Below are positions 1-12,100 of a DNA stretch of 64,000 bases, one piece after another (position 1 is the first letter of the stretch; the number at the start of each line of letters is the position of its first letter). Below the pieces are notes generated by a model. That model ran no database searches and was not told where the DNA came from. It worked only from the letters and a program-made list of their open reading frames with translations. The stretch covers positions 84,501 through 148,500 of the forward strand of contig JALIGW010000026.1 in the NCBI GenBank assembly GCA_023053685.1, written 5' to 3'. Source of the stretch: Diadophis punctatus similis. Taxonomy: Eukaryota; Chordata; Lepidosauria; Squamata; Dipsadidae. The position numbers and the translations under genes were made by a program.

Positions 1-2829
1 TGAGGTCTCCTTCCCTGTAACTTTCTAATACTTCAATTAAAACTATGAGAACGATTTAAATGAACACACAGACCTGGGTCAAACCTTGATAGTAAATTAT
101 GAACATTGAGCCTGAAGAAAAATGTGAGACGGAGCACAAATTGCAGGACGGCACTACATGCAGTACAGGTGGCAACTAGCTTTTCCAAAGCCTGCCTTAA
201 GGACAGGGTAATGATGACAAGCCAGGGACCCTAGCCAATCACCCTCACACACAAAGGCCCTCAAAGTTCCCCAATTATTCACCTGTCCTTCTAGGGCTTA
301 ATGAGTTTTGTGTACAGTATCCCTGATCAATTTCCTCCTCTTTGGATTTCCTTGGCTTCGGCCATTATCAACAGCCAACTCATTTCAGACCAGAATAACC
401 AAGGCCACCTCTCCAAACCAAGCAAGGACATTCTTCCCTTCTCTTCCCTTCAAAGGATTTTAAGAGATAATCAAGCAAAACTAACAAAGTAACTGATCAT
501 GTGACATATCATTTTATTTTAAATGGACAAGAGTTGGAAAGTTGAGACCTGCTTTCTTATCATTATAAAATGACTCTGACAGTGTAGCCCCTCCAGAAAA
601 TCTCCTATAAGAATCAGCCAGCCGAAGCTTACCTGGGTAAACATATCAACTGTTAATCTGTGATTGGTTAAATTTAATTGCAACCTCATTAACATTCTTA
701 AACTGTCAGTCTCCTTTCTTGCACAGAAATTCTGCAGAAAACATTATTCCTAAGTATTATAAAAATTAAAACTATCTGAGCTGTTTGGAAAATTGCTTGT
801 TTTTTAATTGTTCCAGAATCTTCCCAAAAATCCAAACAATCTCCTCCCCTTTTGATGGGGGAGGAAGGAAATGGGATTGGTTAGAGATGAAATCTGTAAT
901 TGCACTCCTCCTCCCCCCTCCCTCCTCCCCCATTCCCTTAGGAATAACATCCCCTGAATTTTCAATTCAATATTCAATTTTAGTTTAGATTACAATTACG
1001 GTAAATACAGTTAACAATCCAACTTCCACCACCCCCAGGAATTTTTTTTGAAATTCTAAATTTTTTAAAAAATTCAGCTTAGACAAACTTTTAAATTTTC
1101 AAAAACATTTTATTTCTACACTGAGGTTCATGGAATGGGGGAAAAGATTTTAAGCTGCAGAAATCCGTTCTGTTCCAGCACAGAAATGCCCCTTTCAGGT
1201 TCTCTGCTGCAGCTGTGGAGTCGGCCATCTTGATATTTTGTTCCCATTTTAAAGTGGAGACTCTGCAGGATTTGCCCTTTTCTTTCTCCCCCCCCCTTTC
1301 AAATTTAATGTTGCCGTTTTTTCTGACCCTTTTGCCTCAGATGCAGAAGCTGCACATCACTTTCCACAGAGAGTCAAGTAAAAAAATTATGTGAATTAGT
1401 TACTCATTCTTTATAAAATGCAAATCAAAACAGAAGAGACAGACACAACGACCAAAACTCAAAAGGCAATTTTACTACTCACAAATCCATGTGAGAAATT
1501 CAAAGGTATATTGCTAACTACAAACTAATCAGTACTTGTTAGTAAGATTTTCAGCTTGGTTATGGAGCAAAAAAACCCAATTTTAAAAAATTTCTTAAGA
1601 AAGCATAATTTAATTTTGCAAATTTTTATTTTTTAAAAAATCTGCAACTTTACATCTGCAGTTTCCTGAACCAGTAGTATTTTGCATACCCTATTATTAG
1701 TCTAATGATGCCTTTATACATAAAGTGTTACGTTGAACTCTCAAAATATGTTATCTTCTGTTATTGTACGGTGGAGGCAAAACATAATCATTCCCCCCAG
1801 TTCTACATGGATTATGAATTAAATGCTAGAATCATTATTTTAATTGTGGCAACAACATAAGCTTTCAGAAAATATATGTCGGTTCAGAACAAAAGGCTTT
1901 TCTATAATCTTAACTTGGTGACTTGCAGGTTTAGCTCATGTTTAAAAACAAAGCTCTTTCAAATCAGATTTCAATAAAAACTTAAAAGTCATTCCCCACA
2001 AAAAAATTGGGGTGTGTCCTCAGAAATTTTCATATAATGCACACACACTTCTTTAAAAATTGTAACATTAAGTTATACTTCGTGAGAAAATAAATCCAAT
2101 ACTAAAGTACTTAACCGTGAAATCCTTTCGAATTTGCAAGTACAATTCTTAATTGCTTTGCAACAATTCTTCCACCTTCTCCCAAACTGATTTTTTTCAA
2201 AATGTTCTTTTTCTCCTTAATTTTGTTTCCCGATACCTCCTGTAAAAGAGGTTATTTCTCATTTAAAAAGATGGGGAAAGGAACGTCGATTTCACCAAAT
2301 TCAATCTTAATTTGCATATTAAAGACTCCGGTTTAAAACAAAAATTTGCTGACATCCAAGAGAAGAAGCGATGCTCTGCTGTTTCCAGCATTTCTCAAAT
2401 TAAGAAAATTCCAGAAGCGAAAGGATCTCTCAAAAACAGCCAACGATTTAAACTTTTCCTTCGAAAACAACAAAAAGAAAAAAAATATTTTTTCTCAAAT
2501 TTAATTTCTTTCTTTCCCCCCCTATTTTTGGAATAGTCTCCCCTAGGTGGCGTCGTTTTAATAAGAAAACTGGTTTGGAGAAAATTAGAAAAAAAAAACC
2601 CAACACACACACACAGACACACACACCAGCAAGAGCTAGCGGAAAGCCCTCCGGCCCTCCAGCAAAGGGGGTCGGGGGCACCGAGGCCCTCACCAGGCCC
2701 GGGGACCGAGGCCACACGTCCCGGAGGGCGATGCAGACAAGGCTGCTCCGAGAAGCCAGGCGGGGAGAGGGGACGGCGCGGCAGCCAACCACCCGCGGCC
2801 GGGGCTGCAACCCGGGCGATCGCGTTTAC
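1..2829 (-). other. ZNF618 intron 1 (5' part), no gene seen
   Basis: This AT-rich stretch lies directly downstream, on the minus strand, of the splice donor at 2828-2829. It should therefore be the start of ZNF618 intron 1. I see no exon-like open frame with splice sites, no RNA gene and no recognisable transposon. A short CA-rich run sits near 2601-2625. Confidence 0.5.
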
Positions 2830-3440
2830 CTGCGCCGCCGTGGCGGGGGCGGCGGCCCCTCCTGTGCCCTTCTTGCCTTCCGGAGAAGAGGCGGCGGCGG
2901 CGGCTGCTCCCTCCCCGCCGCCGCCCGCTGCCCCGGGACCGCCCGGCTCCTTCATGGGGCTGGGCTGGCGGGCGAGGGGCGGCAAAGGGGGCTCCCACCG
3001 GACCGGGCCGCCGCTCTCGCTCGCCAAGCTGCTGCTCCCGCCGCTGCCGCGCGGCGCACAATGCGGAGCGGCCGCCGGCGGAGCCGCCTCCTTCGCCGCA
3101 GCAGCACGGGTGGGCGGCTCGGGCTCCTCCGCCCCCTGGGAGGACATGGGCCGCGCCAGCCGCTCCCCAGGCCGCTTCAGCGCTGCCGGGCCGAGCTCGG
3201 CCGGGGCGGAGAGCGCGCCGCAGTCGGCGCAGCCACGAGCGCCGCCATCGTAGGGGGAGGCGGAGGCGGAGGCGGGCCCGGCGGAAGGGCGGAGGGAGGC
3301 GGCGGCGGCGGCGGCGAGCATTCGGCTGAGCCTGCCGGCCTGCACGCCGCACCGCGCTGCGCCCAGGGCGCGCCGCCTCTCGCGCGCCGCCGCCGCCGCC
3401 TTGGCCACGCGTGGTTGTTGTGGTTCCTCCTCCTCCTCTT
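2640..3440. promoter_or_regulatory. CpG island at ZNF618 5' end
   Basis: About 800 bp is extremely GC-rich with dense CpG and runs of GCC/GGC, in contrast to the AT-rich sequence on the left. It surrounds the proposed ZNF618 first coding exon and is presumably its promoter and 5' untranslated region. Long open frames on both strands here are a by-product of the GC content. Confidence 0.7.
2830..2955 (-). CDS. ZNF618: ZNF618 first coding exon (N-terminus only)
   Basis: This is the start of a zinc-finger protein; only the first coding exon lies in the window. It reads from an ATG at 2955 as MKEPGG followed by an Ala/Gly-rich stretch and SSPEGKKGTGG. It ends after 42 codons (phase 0) at a GTAAAC donor. 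Human ZNF618 begins MNQPGG with a similar Ala/Gly-rich start, and ZNF618 is the neighbour of RGS3 in human in this relative orientation. The identification rests on that short match plus synteny. The zinc fingers and hAT-like C-terminal part expected for the family would lie left of the window. The exon sits in a strong CpG island. The Kozak context is weak (C at -3), and the frame stays open upstream to another ATG at 3147 (MSSQGAEEPEPP), so a 106-codon version of this exon is possible. Confidence 0.6.
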
Positions 3441-3447
3441 TGCACAA

Positions 3448-5470
3448 AACAAGTTGAAGGGCTGAGGTCTAACCCACAGATGGCAAGCGAAGCCCTTCCA
3501 GCTTCAGGTGTGGAGCAGGCTGGGATGAGGAGAGGCTACTTCGAGCAGGAAGGCCAGGCTCACCTGTGCCGTCTGATGGGCCACACCATTCTAGGAAGCC
3601 AACTGCCAGGCTGACACACCGTCCCTATTTACTGCCCACTCTCTGTCAAAAATAACCCCAAGGCAAAAGCAAGAAAACAAATCAGAAAAATCAGAAACAA
3701 TTTCAAAATTTAAAACCATGAAACAGCACCATGCGAAAAACATATTTAAGTGACTGATTCAGTCCACTAACCTGGGCAAGCAGGAAGATTTGTAGTCGCC
3801 TGACCTGTTTATGGCAAATGCACAGAAAATCGGTGTCTTGCAAGAATCATGGGGCATTCGTCTTCCACACCTTTAAGAATTATTTGTGGTCGCAGCATTG
3901 GTAGGACAGGTGCAACCACACATTTGATTCACCTTATAACCCTTCCTTTTCTTTGATGCCCTTTAACTTCCTTCTGTACCAGCAAGCAAGCCCCATAGCA
4001 GGGAGGACTTGCTGGCAAGTGGCTAATGGTACCATTTAAATATCACCTGCTGAAATGAAGTGAAAGCAATACTAAGTCTCTACGCCTCACCATTTCATAC
4101 ATACAGTATGTATGTATGTATGTATGTATGTATGTATGTATGTATGTATGTATTTTATTTGTAACATCCAGTGGGACAACAAAATCATTGATGCAACAAG
4201 ATTTAAAAATGATGGCGAGTGGGCACATCCAACATTTTACTTTGTTTTTTTAAAAAACTATCTTCAACAATAGATAAATAAAGCATCTGTCTACCTATAG
4301 ATTCTGATTGTAAGCAAGCCTTTCATACTAGTGTCATACTAGCCAAAAGGCAAATGCTACCCTCAGGAAATGTTGGAGCTTCTGTGAAGGAAATGCAAGG
4401 CATGAGAAGGTCCTTATTTGAGACACTGATGCCTTCTTCCTGTTGCCCTATATGGACAATGCAGCTGCCCAATAATGAAGGTAATTAATTTTCAAATTTT
4501 AAATATTTTTATTTTAAAATACAAACATTTTAAATATAATTAAATATAAGTGTGTGGAGATATTTTGCAAGGAAAATGAACATGGCAACATAGCCCGCAT
4601 TGCTTACTTCTCAGTGGATGTGGAGTAGGTTGCTTGGGCAATTGGCACTTAACAGCACCATGCCTTTCTGTGCCAGTTTGTTTATTGCTTGCATGGCTAA
4701 AAGTCGGCTTCTTTTGGGTGTGCAGGTGTGTGGTTTTTTTTTTTTAAGCCAAAATTCTGCTGAGTGACAAAGCAGAAACGCTGCCCTCTTCTGGTCACAG
4801 AAGTCTTCTACAATGCAGAGCATCACCAGAGGCGAATTCTATTTAGCTGGGGCGAATTTGTTAATGTTTTGAAAACAGGAACATAGGAAAAAGATGCGGT
4901 TGATGAAGCCCTTTTCGAAGTAATTTCCGTCTCCCACTTGTAGACTCTAAAGACAATGAAATGTAAGAAAGAAGCAGTATTCATCTTTGATTCAACAACC
5001 TCTCTGGCTTCCCTACATGAAATCCTTTGCAGCTGTAAACTTCGTTTGTATCTTGTATTGTTTGCACGTACTGGGACTGCACTGCCCCCCCCCATTCCCA
5101 CCCACCCCCAGTGATCCCCAGGGCGCTTGCCCTCCAGATGGGAAGTGGGAAGCCCGGAATGAGGCCCCGGCATCCTTTATGGAAAAGGGGAAGTCTGAAA
5201 GAGAGGCCTTGCTGAAGGTCCTTCCTTCTTACCTGGGAAGGAGAGGAGGGGGTGGGGAAACATAGTGTTGGAAGAGGCGTTAGAGGTCATCTTGTCCAGC
5301 CTCTGCATTACATCCTTATTTCAGAGCATGTGCGCATGTTCGTTTTTATAACATCTTTGTTTAATGAATTGCTGCTCATTTGTTGCCTGACAAACCAATC
5401 AATCTGCCTCACAAATTAATGTAGCTTCAAAGAAACAGGAAACAGAGGAAAGACGGCTTAACTTGTATTG
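3448..5470. other. Intergenic region between ZNF618 5' end and RGS3 3' end
   Basis: No coding exon was recognised. The interval holds a TATG microsatellite (4107-4153), a short poly-A/T-rich tract, and a degraded CR1-like 3' fragment near 5268-5330 resembling the 'ttggaagg...gtccagcc' end of other CR1 copies in the window. Confidence 0.45.
4107..4153. repeat. (TATG)n microsatellite
   Basis: An uninterrupted tetranucleotide run of roughly 12 units in intergenic sequence. Confidence 0.95.
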
Positions 5471-5474
5471 TCTC

Positions 5475-5480
5475 TTTATT
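5475..5480 (-). terminator. Candidate RGS3 polyadenylation signal
   Basis: AATAAA occurs on the minus strand about 1 kb beyond the RGS3 stop codon, in AT-rich sequence with no intervening exon. It would give a 3' untranslated region of about 1 kb. Other signals could be used. Confidence 0.4.
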
Positions 5481-6479
5481 TATCCTAAATAGACATGACA
5501 TAGTAAAAAACAAAACGACAAAAATATTTTAAACTGCAGAGATAGGCCTGAGTAGTAAACCAGGCACTTGGTCAAAAGATTCATTGGAGGAGATTTCATC
5601 TTTCTGGACCCAAACAGTCACGTGGATATGAATACAAATCCAGACATGCTGCTGTCTCACACCTCCTTTTGTGACACAGCACAGAAACGTACAGATGTTT
5701 TTCAGTCTCTACAAGGTATACACCGCTGTTGCAACAAGATGCAGTAAGTTTTTTACACATCTGCCGGGGCAGATGTCAAGAGGCCAAAGAATAAGGAACA
5801 AGAGTGACTGAGAACTGACTTACATTCATTCTGCCACACACACAGACACACACTCCACAAGAGTCAGAGAGAAAACCAGGAGACAAATAATAGCAATAGG
5901 GTAATAAAAAATATTGCACTTAAATTTAAAAGGAAACTCAACAGGGAGACATTCTCACAGACACGGTATCCCACTAGAAGGCTTCAATAAATAAACTTAG
6001 CAAGGATTATGCCTTTCAGACAGTTGAAGAGAAGCGGGATAATTCCATGTCTGTTGCACTAATGGGAGGGAGCTTCCTGTCCAGAGAAGACATGCCAAGG
6101 TTCAAAGCAGAAGACTGCAAGGGTCCCTCCCTCTCCATCTTGCTCTTTTGTGGATGTGGCCCATTCATGAAATGTCCCAAGACATCGCACTGCCACCTCC
6201 AAAAGAGCGGAAAAGGGTGGAAGAAAAGCTCTGGCCTTCACAGTCGTCCGATGGAAGGTCTGCTCCTTTGCAGCTTTGGGTGCTCTGACTTCATCGTACC
6301 AGAGGAAAAAGCAGGTTCCCGGGAAGGAGGAATGGTAAAGCTGCTTAGTTCTGTAGCCCCGGAGGCCCCTTTGGGTGGGAAGACAGATTTATTTATCCAG
6401 ACAATCCCTTAGCCAAAAACTGAATTATTTGTAAACATACTGCTCCCCCGAAGTTTCCTGGAGGGAGGCCTAGCATCTT

Positions 6480-9136
6480 CTACAGTGAAGGGCCAGGTTT
6501 CCTCAGGTTAATGAGGTCCAAGTACAGCTCTGAGCGCAGGAAGCGGGGGTAGGAGTCCTTCTCCATCAAGCCATAAATCCGCCTCTGGGCCAGGTCAAAG
6601 CAGCCCCAGCTGATGTTTTGCAAGTTCTCTCTGGTGTGTTCCCGGGTGTAGGAGTCCAAATTGACCTAGAGCAGGACGGACAGACACTAGTCACTGTCGG
6701 GCTGCCGCTTATTCGGAAACTCAAGGGTGACATTAGAGGGACAGATGAACAAATACTTGGGACAAATAACTGCAGCTGATTGTGTCCTGCACTAAAACAG
6801 AGGCAATGTAGTTTTTGATGAGTGGCATAATGTCTGCTAGAATTTTATCTAGTCATGAAGTATGCTCCAAAAACCTGCCAAACCTATTCTGACCTTACAG
6901 TGCAGAGACGGCAAAAGAAGAGAAGAAGGAAGAACTGACGCCTCCAGCAGCATCTTTCAAGATTTCATGGGATAAAGTTACCTTACAAACTTGGAACCGA
7001 TTTAAGAGCCTCTTTTTTTCCAAAAGGGTCCTTGGCCTCATTTCTCTGATGAAATCACGGCAGGAGGTAGCGCAGGGGTTCCCATTTAGCAGTTTTGAAT
7101 TTCAGCAAAGTTCTTTCTATTCCACACTTGAGCTGAGTAAACTTTCTACAAATTGTCTGCATCCCAACCAGGCTGCCCCCCCAACAAAAACCCAACATCC
7201 CTTCCGCTACTTACCTCTTTGCAGGACTGGACAGCAATGTATTCGGTGAAGATCATCTTGGCTTTGGCTATCATCTTGGACTGGGACTTGATGTTCTTGT
7301 ATTCCTCACATGCCAGCCAGAACTCCAGGTTCTCCTCACTGAACTCTGTGCGCAGGAAGGAACGGAAGGCAGCCACCCCATCTGAGCAGGGACGAGAGAA
7401 GCTTTTTTGTGAGGGGGCCTCGTGCTACAAAGGCACAGCCAAACAGGCGACATAAAAACGCAATAAATAAATAAAAAGGGGGAGGGTACTTCTGTTTCTT
7501 CACTCTCAGCTAGGCAACTTGTATGTCAAGAAGCAGACTCTCTCTAAAGACAATGTTTAAGGGCTTTGTATCCAGATGAGAAGTTGGATTGAGGGGACTT
7601 TGGTTTGATTCAGTATCAAATTTCTTTAAATTGGGTCTCTCCAATAGAGATACATGGTACAGATACTATGCATCTGTCTTTCTGGAGGATTGTCTCTGCA
7701 CAAAGCTTGCAGCGCAATCACCCGGCATGCAAAAGCCCCCAGGCCAAGTTGCTGCACCTCTGTGGGCATTGGGGGGGGAGAGGGGGGGGACAGTGATGGG
7801 AAAATGTGCTTTGGAAGTCCTGCTGCTAGTCACAGCATGCAACACCTGGCTACTCACTGACTTTCAAGTCATCCAGGTGCTTGGCGATATTATTGTTAGT
7901 AAAAGCTATCTACTTTTTTTAAAAAAAAATCCTCTTGCACAAAGAAGTACCAAGGTCCCATAAGCCAAGGCAGGAACGGGAGAGGAGAGCAGGGGAAGGG
8001 AAATAACTGCTACCCCAAAGCTTTGTTCTATTTCCATCCCTCAATGTTTAAGATCTGAGTTTGGAATGAATGGGTGAGAGCTCTGGAAAAGGGGAAAAGA
8101 AAAGAAAAATTCTGTCCAATCTTTGACAATTTTAATCCAAACACTTACAGCAATCTGAGACTTTTGAAACAACCCCAGAAAAGGCTCCTTACATTTATGC
8201 TCCAGCAGCTTTTCCAGGGAGTCTCCCCACTTGAGAGCTTCTTCCGGAGGGGGCCTGAAGGGAGGAGGCAAGGGAGGAGATTACTTGAATCAGATGTCAC
8301 AAAAGCCCCGTGAAAGATGGGACCACTGCAGGAAGAAAAATAACTTCCCACCACAGGGTTTCATTATAACATCTCCTCTTTAAAACTGGAACAATTCTAG
8401 AACAAAAGTAAATACTTTGACCAAACTAACCTGAAATTTGGAACTTTATTTAACCTGCCTATCGTGCTCTTCTGCCCTTCAGTGACATTATGCAGAGAAC
8501 AAAGGGGTAAGAAATAGTAGTCCAAAGGGACAAGGTAAGAAAAAACACTGGAATCAGAGCCAGATATAGTTTGCCACAACCCCATTCTCCCTCCCCCCCC
8601 CCCCTTGCCCCTGGGAACATTTCTATCCTTGCTGCCTCCATGGCTTCCACCACTGCTGCCCACCACTTCACGCACAGTGTCCTGAATGTGTGCTGTCTCC
8701 AGTCAAGGGATCCCAGAACAGGCGAAGGTGCCTGGGACAAAAAAGGTCTTTGGCTGGGGTTGTGGCTTATGGGTCAAAAAGTGCCACACACACACCCTTT
8801 CCCATTGGCAGCCAGTGCTGAGTGTGACATGGACACAACTGAGGCTGGCAAGCTCATCCACACCTCTTGTACCTTAGCTTTTCAATCAAGGAGGTTTCTG
8901 TCTTCATTGCCACAATCTTCCAAGTCGTTTCCATCTCACACCTTGGCCAGCGCTGCCCCCCCCCCCTTGCCTAGGAAGAAAGTGGTCGGGGAGAATTTAA
9001 AAGTAGGCAAACCCCCCCCCCCCGTTTCGCTTACCGCAGAGGCTTCATCCCTTTGTCGGCCTTGCTCTCAGGCTGGCTCCCCAGGGCTTCATGCCGCTTC
9101 CGAAAGAGCCCCAGTCGGTTCTTGGCGTCTTTGGCC
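6480..9136 (-). CDS. RGS3: RGS3 exons encoding the RGS domain (shared C-terminus of all forms)
   Basis: Four exons (9136-9035, 8254-8193, 7381-7215, 6665-6480) encode the catalytic half. The first gives a basic amphipathic lead-in, [14 protein letters not shown], typical of small RGS proteins. The RGS box then runs from [17 protein letters not shown] through [20 protein letters not shown] to [18 protein letters not shown] and a TAG stop at 6480-6482. The [11 protein letters not shown] core contains the conserved asparagine used to stabilise the G-alpha transition state. No frame break is seen. Every vertebrate RGS3 isoform is expected to share these exons, and all three start sites proposed here feed into them in frame. 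Confidence 0.95.
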
Positions 9137-12100
9137 CTGCAAGGCGAGGAAGCCACAAGGGAGGGTGAGCATCCAAGGCCAGCCGTTGAGGCCTGCAGAA
9201 GACCTGCCGACGAGGCAGCGCCTCTCTTCCGCTCTCGACGCCGCAGCCGTTACAGCCCCTCTTAACTCAGAGCAACACACACACACACACACACACCCCA
9301 CTTCCAAGCGGCACTTTGTGCAGACGAAGCGAGAGGCGCTCGGCACACGCGGATCGGAGCAGCGAGACCAACCAGAAACGAAAACCAGCCGGGATCGGGG
9401 CAGGGGGACCGACGGCATTCCTACGTGGCTAGGCGGGGGTGGGGGGCAACGTACTCTTTGGTGGTGTGCCGCCGCTGCAAGCCTCCCCAGCGACCGCTTC
9501 GCCCGGGAGCGCCCCAGAAGATCTCCGCCCGGAGCTCCGCGGGCGGCGCCTTGCTCAGGTCGCGGAAGAAAGGCATGGCCCGGGCCGGAGGGCGCAGCCG
9601 GCCAGCCGCCTCCAAGAGCTGCCCGTCCCTCGCCGAGCGGCCGCCGCATGTGTGACTCACGCCGGAACGCCGCCTATTTCTGGCCGCCGCTGGCGGCAGG
9701 CACCAAAACCGCGGCTGTTTTTAGCCGACCCGGGAAGGGAGCCCGGGCTGCGCGGGGAGGCGGGAGAGAGGCGCTGCGCTGCGCTCTCCGGCCGACACTC
9801 CAGGGCCTCCGCCGGTGGAGCCGAGAGGCGGAGCTGCTTCAGCCCCCAGCCGCTGCGATCTCGGCCCCCCTCTGATGCTGGAGCCGCTCCCGTCCCCCGC
9901 CTGAGTCGGGCTCCGGCTCACCGCCACGCCGGCCCCCGACTCGCCACTCCTGGCCGCCGAGGCCCTTCTCTCCGCCAGGATCCGGCCAGCAGCAGCCCCC
10001 AAAGCCGGCAGGGGCCGCAGAGCAGAGTCGGCACGGCCTCTGCCGAAGGCTGCCTGCCCTTCAGGTGCAGCGCCCGCTCCGCGCAAAGTTCTTGTCCCGG
10101 CTCTCCCAGCCACAAGCACCGGGCACTCGCCGCGGCAGCCCCCTCGGCCAAGGGTTGGGGAGTCGAGCAATGCTGCCCCCTTCAGGGCGGCAGCAGGAAC
10201 AGTAGAGGGCGCCGTTGGGGGCCTGAGCCCTTGGGCTGCTCTTCTCAACCCAACGCCCCCACCCCGATTAAGGAGCGTCCAGAGCAGGAAGAGGAACCCA
10301 TGGGAGGTCCCAGATCTGTTGAGGCCAGCAGGCAGCCCCCCCCTTCAGCTCCCACTCAAGGCAGCGCCCCTAAGGGGAGACAAGGCCCCTGCAGGCCTGA
10401 ATCCATCCCACCCTCTTTTCCGGGAAGGAAACACCCTGGTTCAAATCTGCTTGCTTCTGGGTGGGGGAGGGGGGGTGGGGGACAATGGGTTCTAGGGTTC
10501 CAGGCTCCCAGTCGTGGCAGCTGTGGCCTCTAGAAAGTGTGTCTCAAGCCATTTGGGTGCACTGCCCCTGTTGCCACCAATCAGGCACCCAGCAAAGCTT
10601 GTGCTAGAACAACGTGGGTTAACACCAGCTCAGATAAACACCAAATTCTGCCGCTTGCTTGCAGCCAGGCGATGAGCAGGACTTGTTAGGTATGACTAGG
10701 GGGCGAGGGGGGATAAACCCTACATCCCTCTGGAGGGACTAGGGGGCAGGGAGGGTACGGAAGACAGCGTGGGCCCCTGTCGTATGTATAAGAGGTGGAT
10801 TTCTGAGCCTCCAGAAATTGCTTTTCCTTCAGGGCTGGAGAAACTCTCTCTCCAAGGGCAACCGGCACGTGCAGCATTAACGGGAGTCTGAGCAAATGGA
10901 AACTCGCTTCTGATTCACAGCCTTGTGTTCCGAGCCCAAAAAACTGATGGTCAAGAGAGACGCCTCCACCCACTCGGTCTATTTAAGGAAAAGGACCCGT
11001 AGCTTGACCAAAGCACAGTCACACTTACATTGTCTTGTTCATCTTGTGGGCTGCTCCTGAGTCACAAACTCCTTCAGGATCCAGTACCTGCTGCTGCTGC
11101 CGCCACCATCACCGCAATGGGAAGAGGGACGGGGAAACAGAAACCAGGTAAATTCAACTGAGGGAGACACGAAGGAGTTAACTCTTTTCAATAATTTTGC
11201 TACTACTCTCTTTGGCTTATTCTTCCTTCGCTGTTCACTGCCAGGAATCTGAAGGGATCGGGGCGGACACTTACAAACACCGCAAGACAAGACAAGCCAC
11301 CATCCTTTCAAGAGAAGGGATTATCTGCCAGATCGAACTGCACACAGAGGAACTTGCTTGGGAATCTCCTTGCTGGGCCTCCCCCGCCACCCGGAACCGG
11401 GGGCAAACCGTGGGAAACCACGTCTTGGTCAAGCGCCACCAGCCCAGCTCTCGGAGGCTTCCTTTTGCTGCTAGGTGAGGCTTCCGGGTCTTATCAGGCC
11501 CAGTGCTCTCTCGGCCTGGCAAGGACATTCCTGGGACTTTTGGGTGCGCCAGATGGGCTCAAGCGCGTTTCCTCTCATTGTTGAGAGGGGTTCTCCGCTC
11601 CCGAGCAGGAACAGGCCAGGGCTGGCCTCTTCCGGCAGCAGGCAGCCGCCATAGACGGCAGACTCTTCTGCTTGGCACGTGGGATTGTTCTGCTCACAAC
11701 CCACCTGACGGAGGGTGACAGGAAGAGGGCTGCAAGTGGAGCCTCTGCACTAGGGATGAAGGCTGGCTGGCCCTGAACTTTCACTCTGCTTCCCTGCTGA
11801 ATGTAACCTAGCACGACTGGCTTTCTTGTGAAGACGGGCCTGGTCCATAATTCATAACAGGCATCAGGCGGTTTCCTTCCTCCTTCAGTATGGAGCCTCT
11901 GATGAACCCAGTTAAGGAAAAGGCCCACAATGTAATGCCAGAGACTCCAAATTCCCCACTGGAAGTGCTCTTCCTCTCTGTCCCTGCCTCTCCACCTCTC
12001 CCCGGCTACTAGAGGGACCTGCTTTGGAAAAGGCGGCCCATTCTCTTCTGCCTTGGCAGGGAGTAGCCACACACAGCTGCTGAATCCCCCTCCAGAAGCC

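Noticed and set aside
8571..9875. 434-codon plus-strand open frame
   Set aside because: It runs antisense across two verified RGS3 exons and low-complexity CA and poly-C tracts; no recognisable protein features.
9439..10533. 364-codon plus-strand open frame through the CpG island
   Set aside because: GC-rich composition keeps stops rare; no familiar domain, no codon signature, and it overlaps the well-supported minus-strand RGS3 exon 9576-9455.
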